Source: Bretschneidera sinensis
Taxonomy: Eukaryota; Streptophyta; Magnoliopsida; Brassicales; Akaniaceae
Length of the DNA stretch: 64,000 nucleotides
Direction: 5' to 3'
NCBI GenBank assembly: GCA_023935145.1
Contig: CM043697.1
Coordinates: 48,465,001 to 48,529,000 of the forward strand
Shown one piece after another: positions 1 through 10,441 of this stretch. The notes under the pieces were generated by a model, which saw only the letters and a list, made by a program, of their open reading frames with translations, searched no databases and was not told the origin of the DNA. The position numbers and the translations under genes were made by a program. The stretch's first letter is position 1; each line of letters begins with the position of its first letter.

Positions 1-999
1 GGGGTTCTTTGAATTTTCGAGACTTTGATAGGTTTTCATTGTTGGGGCACAATAATGACATTGATTTGGTGTTTCAAATTTTGAAAGAAAAAAATTGTGT
101 TTGTGTTAATGTGGATAGTTCAACAATCTTTTAAAATGTGAAACTAGCTTAGCTTCAAATAAAAAATCGAGTGTACTTTGCTTATTACTCTATAAAACCA
201 TTTTTACTTAGCCATATGCTTAACATGTTTTGAGAGTTCCACATGATTACATGAACATACATTATAACATATATGAGTGTCAACTGATGTTGTTTTTCAA
301 AACGACATGCAGGTACTAGTCGATCAATATGATGCACATTGATAAGATAGGCAAATAGAGTTTGAACTTGATTAACAAAGGAGTTGCTGAGTGGTAAAGT
401 ATGTACCGATAATAGAAGCAGAGGGGAAACTAAATCGACCAAGTTGTGGTCTTGTTGATCAGAATTACCTGTTGATATGGGACAGGCAACATCGATCCAG
501 AAGTTGAAAATGAATAAACAATTGAGTCATCAGAAGAAGAGGTAGGTGCTTACTGTCAATTTGCCGTGTCAATCACGATTGGTGAAGGGGATTGGGGAGG
601 TGGTGCAGTTGGATAGGAGATATTATCACCAGGAAGTGGAAAAGGAATAGTGATGGTGAAGGCACCTAATTTCATTTCAAATATTAGAACGAACCACATG
701 TGGAGCTCAATGATGAAATTTTGGTCCCAAAGAATTTAAAATGTATGAATATATAGTGGAAAATTTATTTTGGAAAATAACTGATTAAGGAAACTGGATT
801 CAAATAAATCTAGATTAATTATATAGAATAAAATGGCCAATACAAAGGAAAAATATAGTCCAAAAGACCAGACCCAATTGATTAGTTTGAACATGGGGCC
901 AATCAGTCCGATCCCGGGTCTGACCTACTACGCCACCTAAGTTTCTTGTTTGCACACTAGAATATTCTCAAAATCGAATTTTTGGTTCTAGAAACCTTA
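1..999. other. Unique AT-rich flank, no gene recognised
   Basis: No long open frame, no retrotransposon motif and no repeat shared with the rest of the window was recognised. The only sizeable open frame, on the minus strand at 185-442, has no recognisable domain. This may be host intergenic DNA or a very old transposon remnant; I cannot tell which. Confidence 0.4.
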
Positions 1000-1489
1000 A
1001 AATTGATGTGAAACCCTAGTTTTGCCATCAGTCATTTGTCAGTCAAAACCACTTGTTTCTATATTAACCTCCCTTAATAGACACAAAAAGTACCAATTTT
1101 ACTTGAGAAAAGCATATAGATGCACCATATCTCTCTATAGCTTTCTGTAAAAGTCATAAACACTATTTTCCTAAACCCTAAATCCAAAATCCTTCCATAA
1201 CTTTAAATCTATATCAAAACCCTAACTTTCTCATAAACCCTAGCCACCTCATAAACCCTACACATATAAACCTTTATTTTCTTTCAAACCCATAAACCCT
1301 AAAATCATCTTTTCCGATCAATTCAAGTTCAAGATTAATATTCTACATGCGTTCATTTGCTACGTACAACAATCAATCTTTGAGAGCATCCACACCACAC
1401 GTGAAAATTCATCGTCAATCCCTTCGCACCAACACAAGGAGATCGTTCGTAAAAAAGGTTAGCATTTTATTTTTAGTAATTACACATTA
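1000..1489 (+). promoter_or_regulatory. Telo-box-rich promoter-like segment
   Basis: At least six AAACCCTA-type motifs lie between about 1009 and 1300 (for example near 1010, 1170, 1220, 1240, 1255 and 1295). A CACGTG G-box core lies near 1398 and a TATAAA-like string near 1265. In plants, clustered telo-boxes are typical of promoters and 5' leaders of translation and cell-cycle genes. They are spaced irregularly, so this is not a telomere array. The segment stops at the 5' LTR of element X, so any gene it served would be separated from it. No exon was identified; the gene assignment is inference. Confidence 0.4.
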
Positions 1490-1746
1490 TGTAAAGCCCG
1501 ATACTTAATTTTAAATATTTTAATCACAGAAATCCTTGTTGATGTGTTTTAATGAGTTTAATAAGCTTTTTTTTTTTTATTAATACGAGCTTGGACTTGT
1601 GGAACTTAGGAATAAGTAATTAAAGTAGAATTGGTAGTAAAAATAAAATCTTTAGGGGAAATGTCAAGTTTTAAAGAGCTTTGGGGTAGTTAATGGGGGA
1701 AATGAAGAGTTGAGGGACAAGTAGGCAATTAACAGAAAAATTTTAG

Positions 1747-1756
1747 TATAAATAAG
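1747..1756 (+). promoter_or_regulatory. Probable TATA box of X LTR
   Basis: TATAAATAAG lies 257 bp into the LTR and is followed after about 50 bp by a purine-rich leader. Position and sequence fit an RNA polymerase II core promoter at the U3/R boundary. The corresponding block is deleted in the 3' LTR. Confidence 0.55.
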
Positions 1757-1806
1757 AGGTAAGAGGGAGAGAATCCAGAATTTTTTCTGGATTTCTCTAG
1801 AATTTT

Positions 1807-1877
1807 AGGGGGAAAGGAGAGAAGGGGAGAAAAGAGAAAAAAGAAGAGAAGAAGAAAGAGAGGAAGAAGGAGAGGAA
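1807..1877 (+). repeat. 71-nt uninterrupted purine tract
   Basis: Every base from 1807 to 1877 on the plus strand is A or G. It follows a short hairpin (CCAGAA...TTCTGG near 1776-1791) and lies in the presumed transcribed leader of the X LTR. Long mirror-like purine tracts can adopt triplex structures; whether this one does is unknown. Confidence 0.85.
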
Positions 1878-2205
1878 TAAAAGGAAATAAATGGGAATTT
1901 CTTGCAACTTTTCAAGGTAAAAGCTTGGGTTACTTCTTTTCAATTCAATTATATTTAATTAAACTAAAGATTTGTGAATTTGGAGTTTGGATTCAAAGAC
2001 ATTCTTTAAGAAAAAGTTTGAAGAAAAAAGGGTTTTTAAGCAAAAGTTGTGATTTTGAGTTTAGGATGCAAATTTTGGGTATGGGTAACATTGATTTTTT
2101 ATAATATAACTAGTAAAAACTTTAATCTTTGAATATTTGGAAAGATCTTTTGAAATCAAGAAGAAAATTGGGGAAAAGATGAATATTCGGAGTGATTTTT
2201 GCTGA

Positions 2206-2360
2206 AATCAGGTGACCTGATTGACTAGGCCGGAAGACCAGTCGACTGGATGAGGTTTTTATGCTATTCTTAAAGGACCTAGTCAACTGGGTCATAGTAC
2301 CAATCGACTGAGTGAAGTGGCAGAAGCTTCTGGACGTTCATCCAGTCGACTGGATCATGC
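2206..2360. repeat. Cluster of CCAGTCGACTGG-type palindromes in X LTR
   Basis: The 12-bp palindrome CCAGTCGACTGG occurs near 2238 and 2341. Degenerate copies (CTAGTCAACTGG, CCAATCGACTGA, CTGATTGACTAG) lie between, spaced tens of bases apart. The 3' LTR has a matching cluster at about 21670-21815 with different substitutions. It resembles a repeated binding site or a run of small hairpins; the function is unknown. Confidence 0.7.
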
Positions 2361-3387
2361 TGATTTTTCAAAAAATGACTTTTCTCCTTAGCTTTTGAAC
2401 ATGAAACCTTTCGAAAATAACTATAATTTTTATATACATTTAAAGTATGATTAAAAAATATTTAAAAAGATTAGTAGTCACAAAAATTAAAGTGTTTTAG
2501 AGATTCAATATAGATGATTTTAAAAAGGGCCTAAAGCCTCAATTTCTTTGACTTTTGGTTTCGCATAAAGTGCGCTTTTGAGATTCAAAGTGTGCAAACC
2601 ACTTGAAGTTGCTAGAGATTCTTTAAGTGATTTAATGTAACGATATTAAGTGTTATTCATTTCTAGGTACTAATGGGGAAATCTTTGAGAGACAAGGAAG
2701 TAGTGAGATCGTGTAGCGAGGTTAGTACACCTTACCTTTCGTAAGCATATTTAAAATATGTAAATTGAGTAATAAAGGATAAAGAAAAATAATATGATCT
2801 ACCTTGATGAATTCAAAACTTAGAATTTATGAAGATTAAATATTTAGATTATGGTATGAAAATAGTAAAAACTAGTAATACGAGGAATCAAAATAGACTG
2901 GAAAAATAAAGGCTTAAAGATATAAATCTTGAAATGAATTAAAGTTCTTGGGTTGAGGTATTGTAATAAATGTGTTTGTTTGGATTCGTATGAAATGCAA
3001 TGTAAATGGTTGATGATTGATTATATGCATACCACTTCATGCATTTTGTATTATAACCTTGTTTGATAGTATGCTATTGAAGGGTGAGTGATGGGTGAGG
3101 CTGATTGGTCCCTTCCAACAAGGGGTGTAAGGGTACCAAATGGACATTGGATGAGTACGACCTAGCTCGGATCATGGGGTTTTTGAATATTTGATATGAT
3201 GATTGGACGTACCGGTACGTGGGGAGACATCCTCGTGATGATGATTTTATCCTAGTGAGTGGCGGTGATTTGTTTATGCATTGCACCATTTAGCATTGCA
3301 TTACAATTCATGGATATATTGAGATGAATGGCCAATGAAGGGCGTGTGATATGAATGGCCCATGAGAGGCATGTGATATGATTGGCC

Positions 3388-3990
3388 TAGTTTGATACTG
3401 ATTATTGTATGCAAACTCAATCAAAGGTAAATAAATATCATAGCTCACTAAAAAACTCAACACACTTGCCCTCAGCATATCCTCTACTATTATGATGATT
3501 CTGTCTGTCTGCCCATCCGTTTGAGAATGAAAAGTTGTACTAAACTGCAATTGCGTAACCATAGCTTCCTGAAAACCCCTCCAAAATCTAGAATTAAATC
3601 TAGAATCTTTATCTAATACAATGCTCAAAGGAATTCTATGCAATCTCACCATCTCAGCTACATACAATTCAACTAATTTTTCAGGGCTCCAATTAGTTTA
3701 ATAAGATGAAAATGAGATGGTTTAGATAATCTATCTACAATCACCCTCACAATATCAAAACCTCGGTATGGGGAAATCCATTAACAAAATCCATACTCAC
3801 ATTCTCCCATGGCCATTTAGGCACTAGAAGAAGCTATAGTAAGCTTGTTGAATGTCTATTCTTAGACTTCACTTACAAACAAACCAAACATCTAGAAATC
3901 TATTCAGCTACATCCCTCTTCAATCCCGACCACTAGAAATTTTGTCTCATTCCCCTATACATTTTATTGTTACCTGGGTGCAACGAATGA
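3388..3990 (-). pseudogene. T1 integrase fragment
   Basis: Integrase joins viral cDNA to host DNA using a D,D-35-E core. Visible are the second catalytic Asp block (LDKDSRFNSRFW), the SQTDGQTDRII block and the EFAYNNQYQT motif. In the third block the expected catalytic Glu (QTERII in T3 and T5) is Asp (QTDRII). The upstream HHCC zinc-binding region at about 3860-3990 is frameshifted. The frame runs across the breakpoint into antisense X LTR (RPIISHAS repeats from about 3387 down to 3308), giving a chimeric C-terminus with no likely meaning. Confidence 0.8.
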
Positions 3991-4009
3991 ACTGAACCAT
4001 GTGCCTATC

Positions 4010-4740
4010 TCAATATCTCTTTTTTTTCATCTCAACATCATTGGGAACAAAAATTCTATGTACCAATACCAACATGCCATCTTCTTTGATTATGAACTCA
4101 GTATGCTCTCCACTCAATACTTCCTGCTTAATTTTTTCTATCTCTTCATCTCTGCCTTGAATCTCTAACAAACATTTTACTATAGATGACTGTACAACCA
4201 TGTTTGCTAACAATGATCCTCTATCATTGATATTCAACTTCATTCTTATTTCTCTTAAATCTATCATCAATTTCACATCATAACTCTTAATAACAATTAA
4301 TGTTCCTGTAGATTTTCTACTCAATGCATTAGCTACCATATTCACTTTTCTTAGATGCTAGTGAATTATAAAATCATAGTCACTAATCACTTTCTTAGAT
4401 GCCTCTGTCTCACATTCAGCCCTCTCTGGGTATTTAAGTATATAAAACTCTTATGGCCAGTAAATATCTCACAAGTGGCTTCATACAGATGATGTCCCCA
4501 AATCTTTTAACCAAACACTATGACAGCCAACTCTTTGTAATGGGTCGGGTAGTTTCTTTCGTGATTCTTCTATTTCCTGTAAACATATGCCACTACCTTC
4601 CCATGTTGCATCAACACATATCCCAATCCTTGATGTGAAACATCACTATACACCATTAATCCTTCATCACTAGAAGAAAGCACCAACACTATAGCAGTAT
4701 TAAATTTCTCCTTCAACAACTAAAAACTATTCTCACATTT
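4010..4740 (-). pseudogene. T1 RNase H and RNase H-integrase connector
   Basis: RNase H removes the RNA strand during reverse transcription. The block contains a degenerate VYSDVSHQGLGYVLM segment (catalytic Asp retained) near 4615-4660, and at 4320-4345 the end motif reads VANALSRKS where relatives have VADALSRKS, so the last catalytic Asp is lost. The connector to integrase follows ([13 protein letters not shown] region, here GRDEEIEKI). Several frameshifts separate the parts. Confidence 0.7.
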
Positions 4741-4746
4741 CTTAGA

Positions 4747-5500
4747 CTATACAAACTTCACCTCGATCCTGGTCAGTGGTCCAGCAATAATAGAAAAATC
4801 CTGGATAGACCTCCTATAATAACCAGCCAACCCTAAAAAACTTCTAATTTCAGTCACGCTAGTGGGTCTTTCCCAATTCAACATTGCTTCTACTTTCTGT
4901 GGGTCAACTGGTATACCATTTCCTGACATAACATGCCTCAAGAACGTTAGTTCATTCAACAAAAACTCCAAGTTAGAAAATTTTTGCATACAATCTCTCT
5001 CTCCTCAAAATCTTCAGCACAATCTCTAAATGTTTCACATGTTCTTCCTCATTTTTAGAATATACCAAAATGTCATCAATAAATAAAACCACAATTTGTC
5101 AAGAAATAGTTTAAATACCCTATTCATTAAATCCATGAATGTTTCTAAAGCATTTATCAATCCAAATGGCATCACAAGAAACTCATGGTGACCATAACGT
5201 GCCCTAAAAGCAATATTAGGCACATCTCCATCCTTTACCATCAACTGATGATAACCTAACCTCATGTCTATCTTAAAAAACACTCTTGCTCTCTGTAACT
5301 GCTCAAATAAATCATCTATCCTAGGTAAAAGATATATGTTCTTAATGGTGATCTTATTTGGCTGTTTGTAGTCTATACACAATATCATTATTTTATTTTT
5401 CTTCTTCACAAAAAAAATACAGGGGCTCCCCATGGTGACACACTTGGTCGAATAAATTGTTTATCTAACAACTCTTAAAGCTGAACTTTCAACTCTCTCA
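4747..5500 (-). pseudogene. T1 reverse transcriptase
   Basis: RT copies element RNA into DNA. From about 5433 down the peptide shows [25 protein letters not shown] (first catalytic Asp intact) and [11 protein letters not shown]. The FIDD catalytic motif is encoded near 5065-5085 only in the neighbouring frame, because one base is missing just before it. The C-terminal part (4747-4989) shows SFLGLAGYYRR and FSIIAGPLTR, as in the thumb/connection region of Ty3 RTs. It is dead as it stands but easily recognised. Confidence 0.85.
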
Positions 5501-5559
5501 ACTCAGTGGGTACCATTCTGTAGGGTGCTATAGATATATGTGATGAACCTGGTATCATA

Positions 5560-6123
5560 TCAATGAAGAATTTAATCTCCCTAAGGGGAAGGCAAACTAG
5601 ACAACTCATCAAGAAATACATCAGAAAAATCTTTCACTACTAAGATTTCTTTTAACTTCCTAATCTCCTTTATAGAATCCACCACATACGCCAAATACCT
5701 CTCACAACCCTTCTTCAATCATTTAGTAGCAATCAGGATAGAAATAAGACAGTTGGCAAGTATCTTACGTTCTCCTTGAAAGTTAAACTCCTCTTGTCCT
5801 AGTAATTTGAACACCATATTTTTCTTAAAACAATCAACCCAGATATATTACGCCGACAACCAATTCATCTCCAAAACTAAATCAAAATCAACCGTATTCA
5901 AAGAAAACAAATCAACTTCAGACTCTCTATCATCCATACAGATTACACAACCCCAATAAATAGTTTTAATCATAATTCTATCTTCAGTATGAATTTTAAC
6001 AAAAAAATTATGCATCAAATGACTAATATAAACATCAATAAACTTCATAAACAAATTGGATGCAAAAGAATGAGTTACGTAAAGATCAACCAACAGTGTT
6101 ATGTCCACCTTTTCTACATACAA
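5560..6123 (-). pseudogene. T1 aspartic protease
   Basis: The retroviral-type protease would process Gag-Pol. The aligned active-site stretch reads LLVDLYVTHSFAS, where T3 has LLIDPGVTHSFAS, so the Gly of the D-x-G motif is lost and the enzyme could not work. Downstream are TIYWGCVICM and the EMNWLSA motif that closes the domain in Tekay proteases. Confidence 0.75.
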
Positions 6124-6139
6124 AGCACCTCAAATTAAG

Positions 6140-7365
6140 ACAATTTTGGAATAAATATCTTATCTGATTACATCTATAACATGCTCTAGTCTTTCTATCA
6201 CATTACAACTTCCCCTGGGTAGTACACTCCCACCTCTACTATAACTTCCAGTTCCCACAGACTGTCTCCCAAATCTAGGGGTCCCACCAGTATTACTTGA
6301 AATTATAGAAGCCATGGATCTAACTTACCTCTAACTCAGCATTATAGGTCATTTTTCACATGGATGACTCATCTGGGATGGTCTCCCACCTTATACACTC
6401 ATACTACCACTACCTCTAGAACCTTCCTGTCTAAGCCTCTTTAACCTCTCTCTCCCTTTAACTTCATCACATCTTTCTCAATTTGAAATGCTATATCCAC
6501 AAACCTAACATAATTCATATGCCTCACGTAATACAGTTTTGATCTAATCTTAAAATATAATCCATCTAGCAACCTCTTACACTTCTTCTCCTTTATGTCT
6601 ACCATTTTCAATACAAACCTTGACTAATCCATAAATCTGTTATCATATTGAGCCACAAGCAACATATTTTAGCTCAAATAAATGAAATCTCTCTTCTGTT
6701 GGGCTCTTAGATTATATGAGTAGTATTTATAAAGGAAAAAACCTCCTTAAACCTACTCCAAGTTAAGGGCCTATCAATATATACACTTACCTGGGGAAGA
6801 GTATCCTCCCACCATTCTAAAGCTTCTCCTTCTAACTTAAACAAAGAAAAGGTGACCCTCAGCCTGTCAGTCACTGGTAAAATAGCAAATAATCTCTCTA
6901 CATGTTTCACCCATAGCTCTGGCTCAAAAGGATTCATAGGTCCTTTAAACAAAAAAGCATTTAACTTAATATATCTAACAAAATAATCTTCCTGCATCTC
7001 GTGCATAAACTCACCTTTCCCTTTTTGAACATCTACCATAGAAAGATTTACAACAACCTCAGGCACTGCTCTAGCCTGTTTATCAAGTCTATGTTATAGA
7101 CTATCAGCTCTATCATTTGTTACATTCATTTTCTTAAGAGTATAAGCTAAAGCTTCTCTTAACTCATTTCTTTCAACTCCAGATTCTCTCACACCCCTAC
7201 TAGTATCAATTATACTATCAAAACGTTCCCTTCTAGGAACCACAGACTCAAACTCAATCTCCATCTCTACCTAGACTTGTTTAAATATTGAGGGTCATTC
7301 ATGCCCTCTCAAGTCAACAACTCTAACTCTAGCTATAGCACATTCACGTGTCATCCTCAAACTCT
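6140..7365 (-). pseudogene. T1 gag
   Basis: Gag forms the virus-like particle. The open stretch 6707-7066 contains the retrotrans_gag signature region (EPELWVKHVERLF, EGEALEWWEDTLP, PLTWSRFKEVF). Near 6140-6175 there is a CCHC-like knuckle of form CYRCNQIRYLFQNC in which the His is replaced by Tyr. An N-terminal arm rich in charged residues lies at about 7080-7360. Stops and frameshifts break the frame between 6700 and 6200. Confidence 0.8.
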
Positions 7366-7439
7366 GCATTAACATATAGTTTGTTTAAATTTTCCATTTC
7401 TTTAAATTTTTATGCAGTCTATAGAATCAGAAAACCTAA

Positions 7440-7453
7440 TGTACTGATACCAA
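7440..7453 (-). other. T1 primer-binding site
   Basis: On the minus strand TTGGTATCAGTACATT lies just inside the LTR. It is a mutated form of TGGTATCAGAGC, complementary to the 3' end of plant initiator tRNA-Met. It orients T1 and marks the LTR end near 7456. Confidence 0.8.
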
Positions 7454-7455
7454 AA

Positions 7456-9089
7456 TTAGACCACCCATCCCGGGTTAGCCACCCCCGAGACGGTCATCAC
7501 ATTTCCAAATCCCAACATGACACATATATGCAACAATATAAAAACATTAATTGAAATTATATGCATACATAAATCCTCAACCCTCAACAGGGGAGTTACA
7601 TTATTGAGATCCCAACTGAAACCATTATATACAATATATTATGCATGAATATTTAAAACAAAAAAAAATTTCTTTCCATTAGTCTGCGGATGTGGACCAT
7701 GTGGCTTACAGATAATGACTCAGTCTGAATCTCAACTCAACAATCTATCTGTCCTGTCCATTTCCTGAAATTATTTAACAATCAGGAGTGAGTTCCACAA
7801 GCTCAATGAATTGTATTTACTAGAAGTACTCGATTTTATACTTCCACTCATATCTTAGAATTCAATCTTTTCTAATTTACCAATATAAATCATCCATTTC
7901 CTCACAGATAATCATTCAATTCTTCAAACAGTCTTCTTGTATTCATTCATCTATTATCTTATATATTTAATCATCTTGAGATTATAAATTTAACATCATT
8001 ATTTACCTCGTTATGAGGTTCACATCGTACAACCAATCAATCAAATAATTTTTTGTCATATCATACATTCATATTTCTTTCCCATCATATTTGTCTCTTT
8101 ATGAGACTCATTTGTTTATTAATAATTTCACAATCAAGGCTCATACTCTAGCATTTCAATCAATAATAATCAATATTTAAAACAAATGCAATGCATGAAT
8201 TTAAATTATCTTTCTTTCTTTCTCATTAAATCATTTCATATTATAATTTGGGAACGTCTTCCCACATGTGGACATGTTTCAGCCAGACCAGCTACCTTCC
8301 TGGTCTTTTCGGCTAGACAAGCTACCTTCTTGGTCTATTATTTTCAGCTAGACCAATTGCCTTCCCGGTTCTTTTATTTTCAGCTAGACCGGGCTGCTTT
8401 CTCGATTCTTTTATTTTCAGCTAGACCAACTACCTTCCCGGTTCTTTTATTTTCAGCTAGACTGGCTGCATTCCCGTTCTTTTATTTTCAGCTAAACTGG
8501 CTGCCTTCCCGGTTCTTTTATTTTTAGCTAGACTGGTTGTCTTCCCGGTTATTTTATTTTCAGCTAGACCGGCTACCTTCCCGGTCTTTTAATTTATGGG
8601 TGTGAGCAATAATATGAAAATAACCAGACCAGCTGCCTTCCTAGTGTTTTATTTTATGCATATGAGCAATAATATGAAAACAAGCATACATTCAAGCATT
8701 CAATTTAGCTATCCAACTCTTTCTCAAAATTATTATTTTTATTATATTCATTAAATTGTCTCCTCATATATCATATCCATTTTTCAATCATATTTTTTAG
8801 AACATTTCATAAAACATCTCCATGTATTTTTCATTCATCCATCCTTTTAAAAAATATAATTTCTTATATAATTAATATTCAACACACTTTCCAATTCCTA
8901 ATCTTTAAATCAAACAATTTTCAAATATAACAGAAAATACATCATTAAATCATTGTAATTCACCCATTTATCCAAATATCATAATTCCATATTTTTATTG
9001 GTTTCAACTACTAAAAGTAATTCTAGCTCACCACGTAGCACGTAAAGCTACCTGCGGATCACCTCCTTGCCTTTCCTGCTCCTTTTAGC
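7456..9089 (-). repeat. T1 LTR (minus, 5'-truncated)
   Basis: Collinear with the reverse complement of the T3 3' LTR (16149-18262) from its 3' end inward, up to the motif AAGGCAAGGAGGTGATCC. The remaining first part of the LTR is missing, and the sequence passes directly to a primer-site remnant of T2. It contains an expanded array of about 42-bp repeats. Confidence 0.8.
8275..8645 (-). repeat. About 42-bp tandem repeats in T1 LTR
   Basis: About nine units of a sequence whose core reads CAGCTAGACCGGCTGCCTTC, with T/A-rich spacers. Each unit contains a GACCxG...CxGGTC inverted repeat. The same unit occurs about five times in T3 (17127-17345), four times in T5 (31355-31490) and about twice in the solo LTR T4. 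The plus-strand open frame over this array (8186-8527) is repetitive and unlikely to be a gene. Confidence 0.85.
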
Positions 9090-9098
9090 AACCAAAAT

Positions 9099-9803
9099 TG
9101 TAACAACCCATCCTGGGTTGGCCACTCCCGAGACGGTGTTGTCACATTTTGAAATCCCGGCACGATACATATATACAACAATAAAAAAAATCAACTAAAA
9201 TTATCTACATACATAAATCCTCAACCCTCAATAGGGGAGTTACATTATTGAGATCCCAACTGAAACCATTATATACAACATATTATGCATGAATATTTAC
9301 TAATATTTTTTTTCCCATAGTTTGAAGATGTCAACCACGTGGCTTACAGATAATGACTCAGTCTGAATCTTAGCTTACCAATCTATCTGTCCTGCCCGCT
9401 TCCTGAAATTATTTAACAATCAGGAGTGAGCTTCATAAGCTCAGTGAATTACATTTAATAGAAGTACTCGATTATATACTTCCAGTCATATCTTAGAATT
9501 CAATATTTTCTAATTTACCAATATAAATCATCTATTTCCTCACAGATAATAATTCAATCTTTCAAATAATCTTTATGTATGTTTTCGTTTATTATCTCAT
9601 ATATTTAATTATCTTGAGATTATCAATTTAACATCATTATTTACCTCCTTATGAGGTTCATAGCGTATAATCAATCAATCAAATAATTTTTTGTCATATT
9701 ATACTTTCACATTCTTTCTCATCATATTTATCCTTCTGTGAGACTCATTTGTCTATAAAAAATTTCACAATATTTCAATCAATATTTAAAACAAATACAA
9801 TGT
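9099..9803 (-). repeat. T2: truncated minus-strand family-T LTR
   Basis: Begins TGTAACAACCCATCC, the reverse complement of the family-T LTR 3' end. The 8 bases before it (ACCAAAAT, 9091-9098) match the remnant of the adjoining primer-binding site, so this was once part of a full element. At about 9803 the sequence turns abruptly into the T3 LTR on the opposite strand. Confidence 0.85.
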
Positions 9804-10339
9804 GTAGTGATAATAGAATGTTATTATTGAGTTATTTGATATAATAGATGAATGAATATTGGAAGACTATTTGAAATATTGAATTATTATATGTAAAGAA
9901 ATAGATGATTAATATTGGTGAATTAAAAATGATTGAATTATAAGATGTGACTAGAAGCATAAAAATCGAGTACTTCTAGTAAATTTAATTCACTGAACTT
10001 GTGAAGCTCACTCTTCATTGTAAAATAAGTTTGAGTAGTGGGCAGGACAGATAGATTGGTGAGCTGAGATTCAGACTGAGCTATTATCTGTAATCCTCGT
10101 GGTCCACATCCTTATACTAATGGAAGAAAAAAAATTGTAGATATTTATGCCTAATATGTTGTACATATTGTTTTAGATGGGATATTAATAATGTAACTCC
10201 CCTATTAGGGGTGAGTATTGATGAATATATATTTTCAATCAATGTATGTTTTTAAATTGTTGCATATATGTGTCGTGCTGGGATTTTAAAACGTGACGAT
10301 ACCTCCTCAGGGGTGGACAACCTGGGATGGGTCGTTACA
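9804..10339 (+). repeat. T3 5' LTR, last quarter only
   Basis: Begins TAGTGATAATAGAATG, matching about 17730 in the 3' LTR, and ends GGGTCGTTACA immediately before the primer-binding site. The first three quarters, including any promoter, are missing. Confidence 0.85.
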
Positions 10340-10343
10340 ATTT

Positions 10344-10355
10344 TGGTATCAGAGC
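10344..10355 (+). other. T3 primer-binding site (initiator tRNA-Met)
   Basis: TGGTATCAGAGC is a perfect match to the complement of the 3' terminus of plant initiator tRNA-Met, four bases after the LTR end. Confidence 0.9.
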
Positions 10356-10441
10356 ATTAGGTTTTATGATTCTGTAAACTGCATAAAAATTTAAAGAAGT
10401 GGAAGAGTTAAATAAACTATATTTTAATACAGAGTCTGAGG

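Larger units (their letters stand above)
1490..3387 (+). repeat. 5' LTR of element X, 3'-truncated
   Basis: Matches the 3' LTR (21126-23685) from its first base, with an extra block of about 215 bp at roughly 1700-1915 that the 3' copy has lost. It ends inside a 27-bp minisatellite, after about three units, where the sequence switches to the integrase of T1 on the opposite strand. The last 650 to 700 bp of the LTR and its primer-binding site are missing. Confidence 0.8.
3388..9089 (-). mobile_element. T1: Tekay-type Ty3/Gypsy copy, 3'-truncated
   Basis: Read on the minus strand the order is LTR (9089 to 7456), primer-binding site (about 7453 to 7440), gag, zinc knuckle, protease, RT, RNase H and integrase. 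It is cut within the integrase core at 3388. This order, the LTR of more than 1.6 kb and the sequence match to T3 and T5 place it in the Tekay/Del chromovirus lineage. Many stops and frameshifts are present, so it is non-functional. The left end is fused to the X LTR without a target duplication, so the junction arose by recombination or deletion rather than insertion. Confidence 0.85.
9099..10339. repeat. Head-to-head LTR inverted repeat (T2/T3)
   Basis: T2 (minus) and the T3 5' LTR fragment (plus) meet at about 9803/9804 with little or no spacer. Their LTR 3' ends face outward and both lack the LTR 5' part. The arms align over about 535 bp, with many substitutions and small indels. Confidence 0.85.

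Noticed and set aside
1000..1310. Interstitial telomere array
   Set aside because: AAACCCTA motifs are isolated and unevenly spaced, not tandem.
8186..8527. Open frame of 113 codons with Phe-rich repeats
   Set aside because: It is the 42-bp LTR repeat array read in one frame; other LTR copies do not keep it open.
8275..8645. CRISPR-like array
   Set aside because: Repeats are degenerate with short A/T-rich, near-identical spacers, sit inside an LTR of a plant element and recur in other LTR copies.
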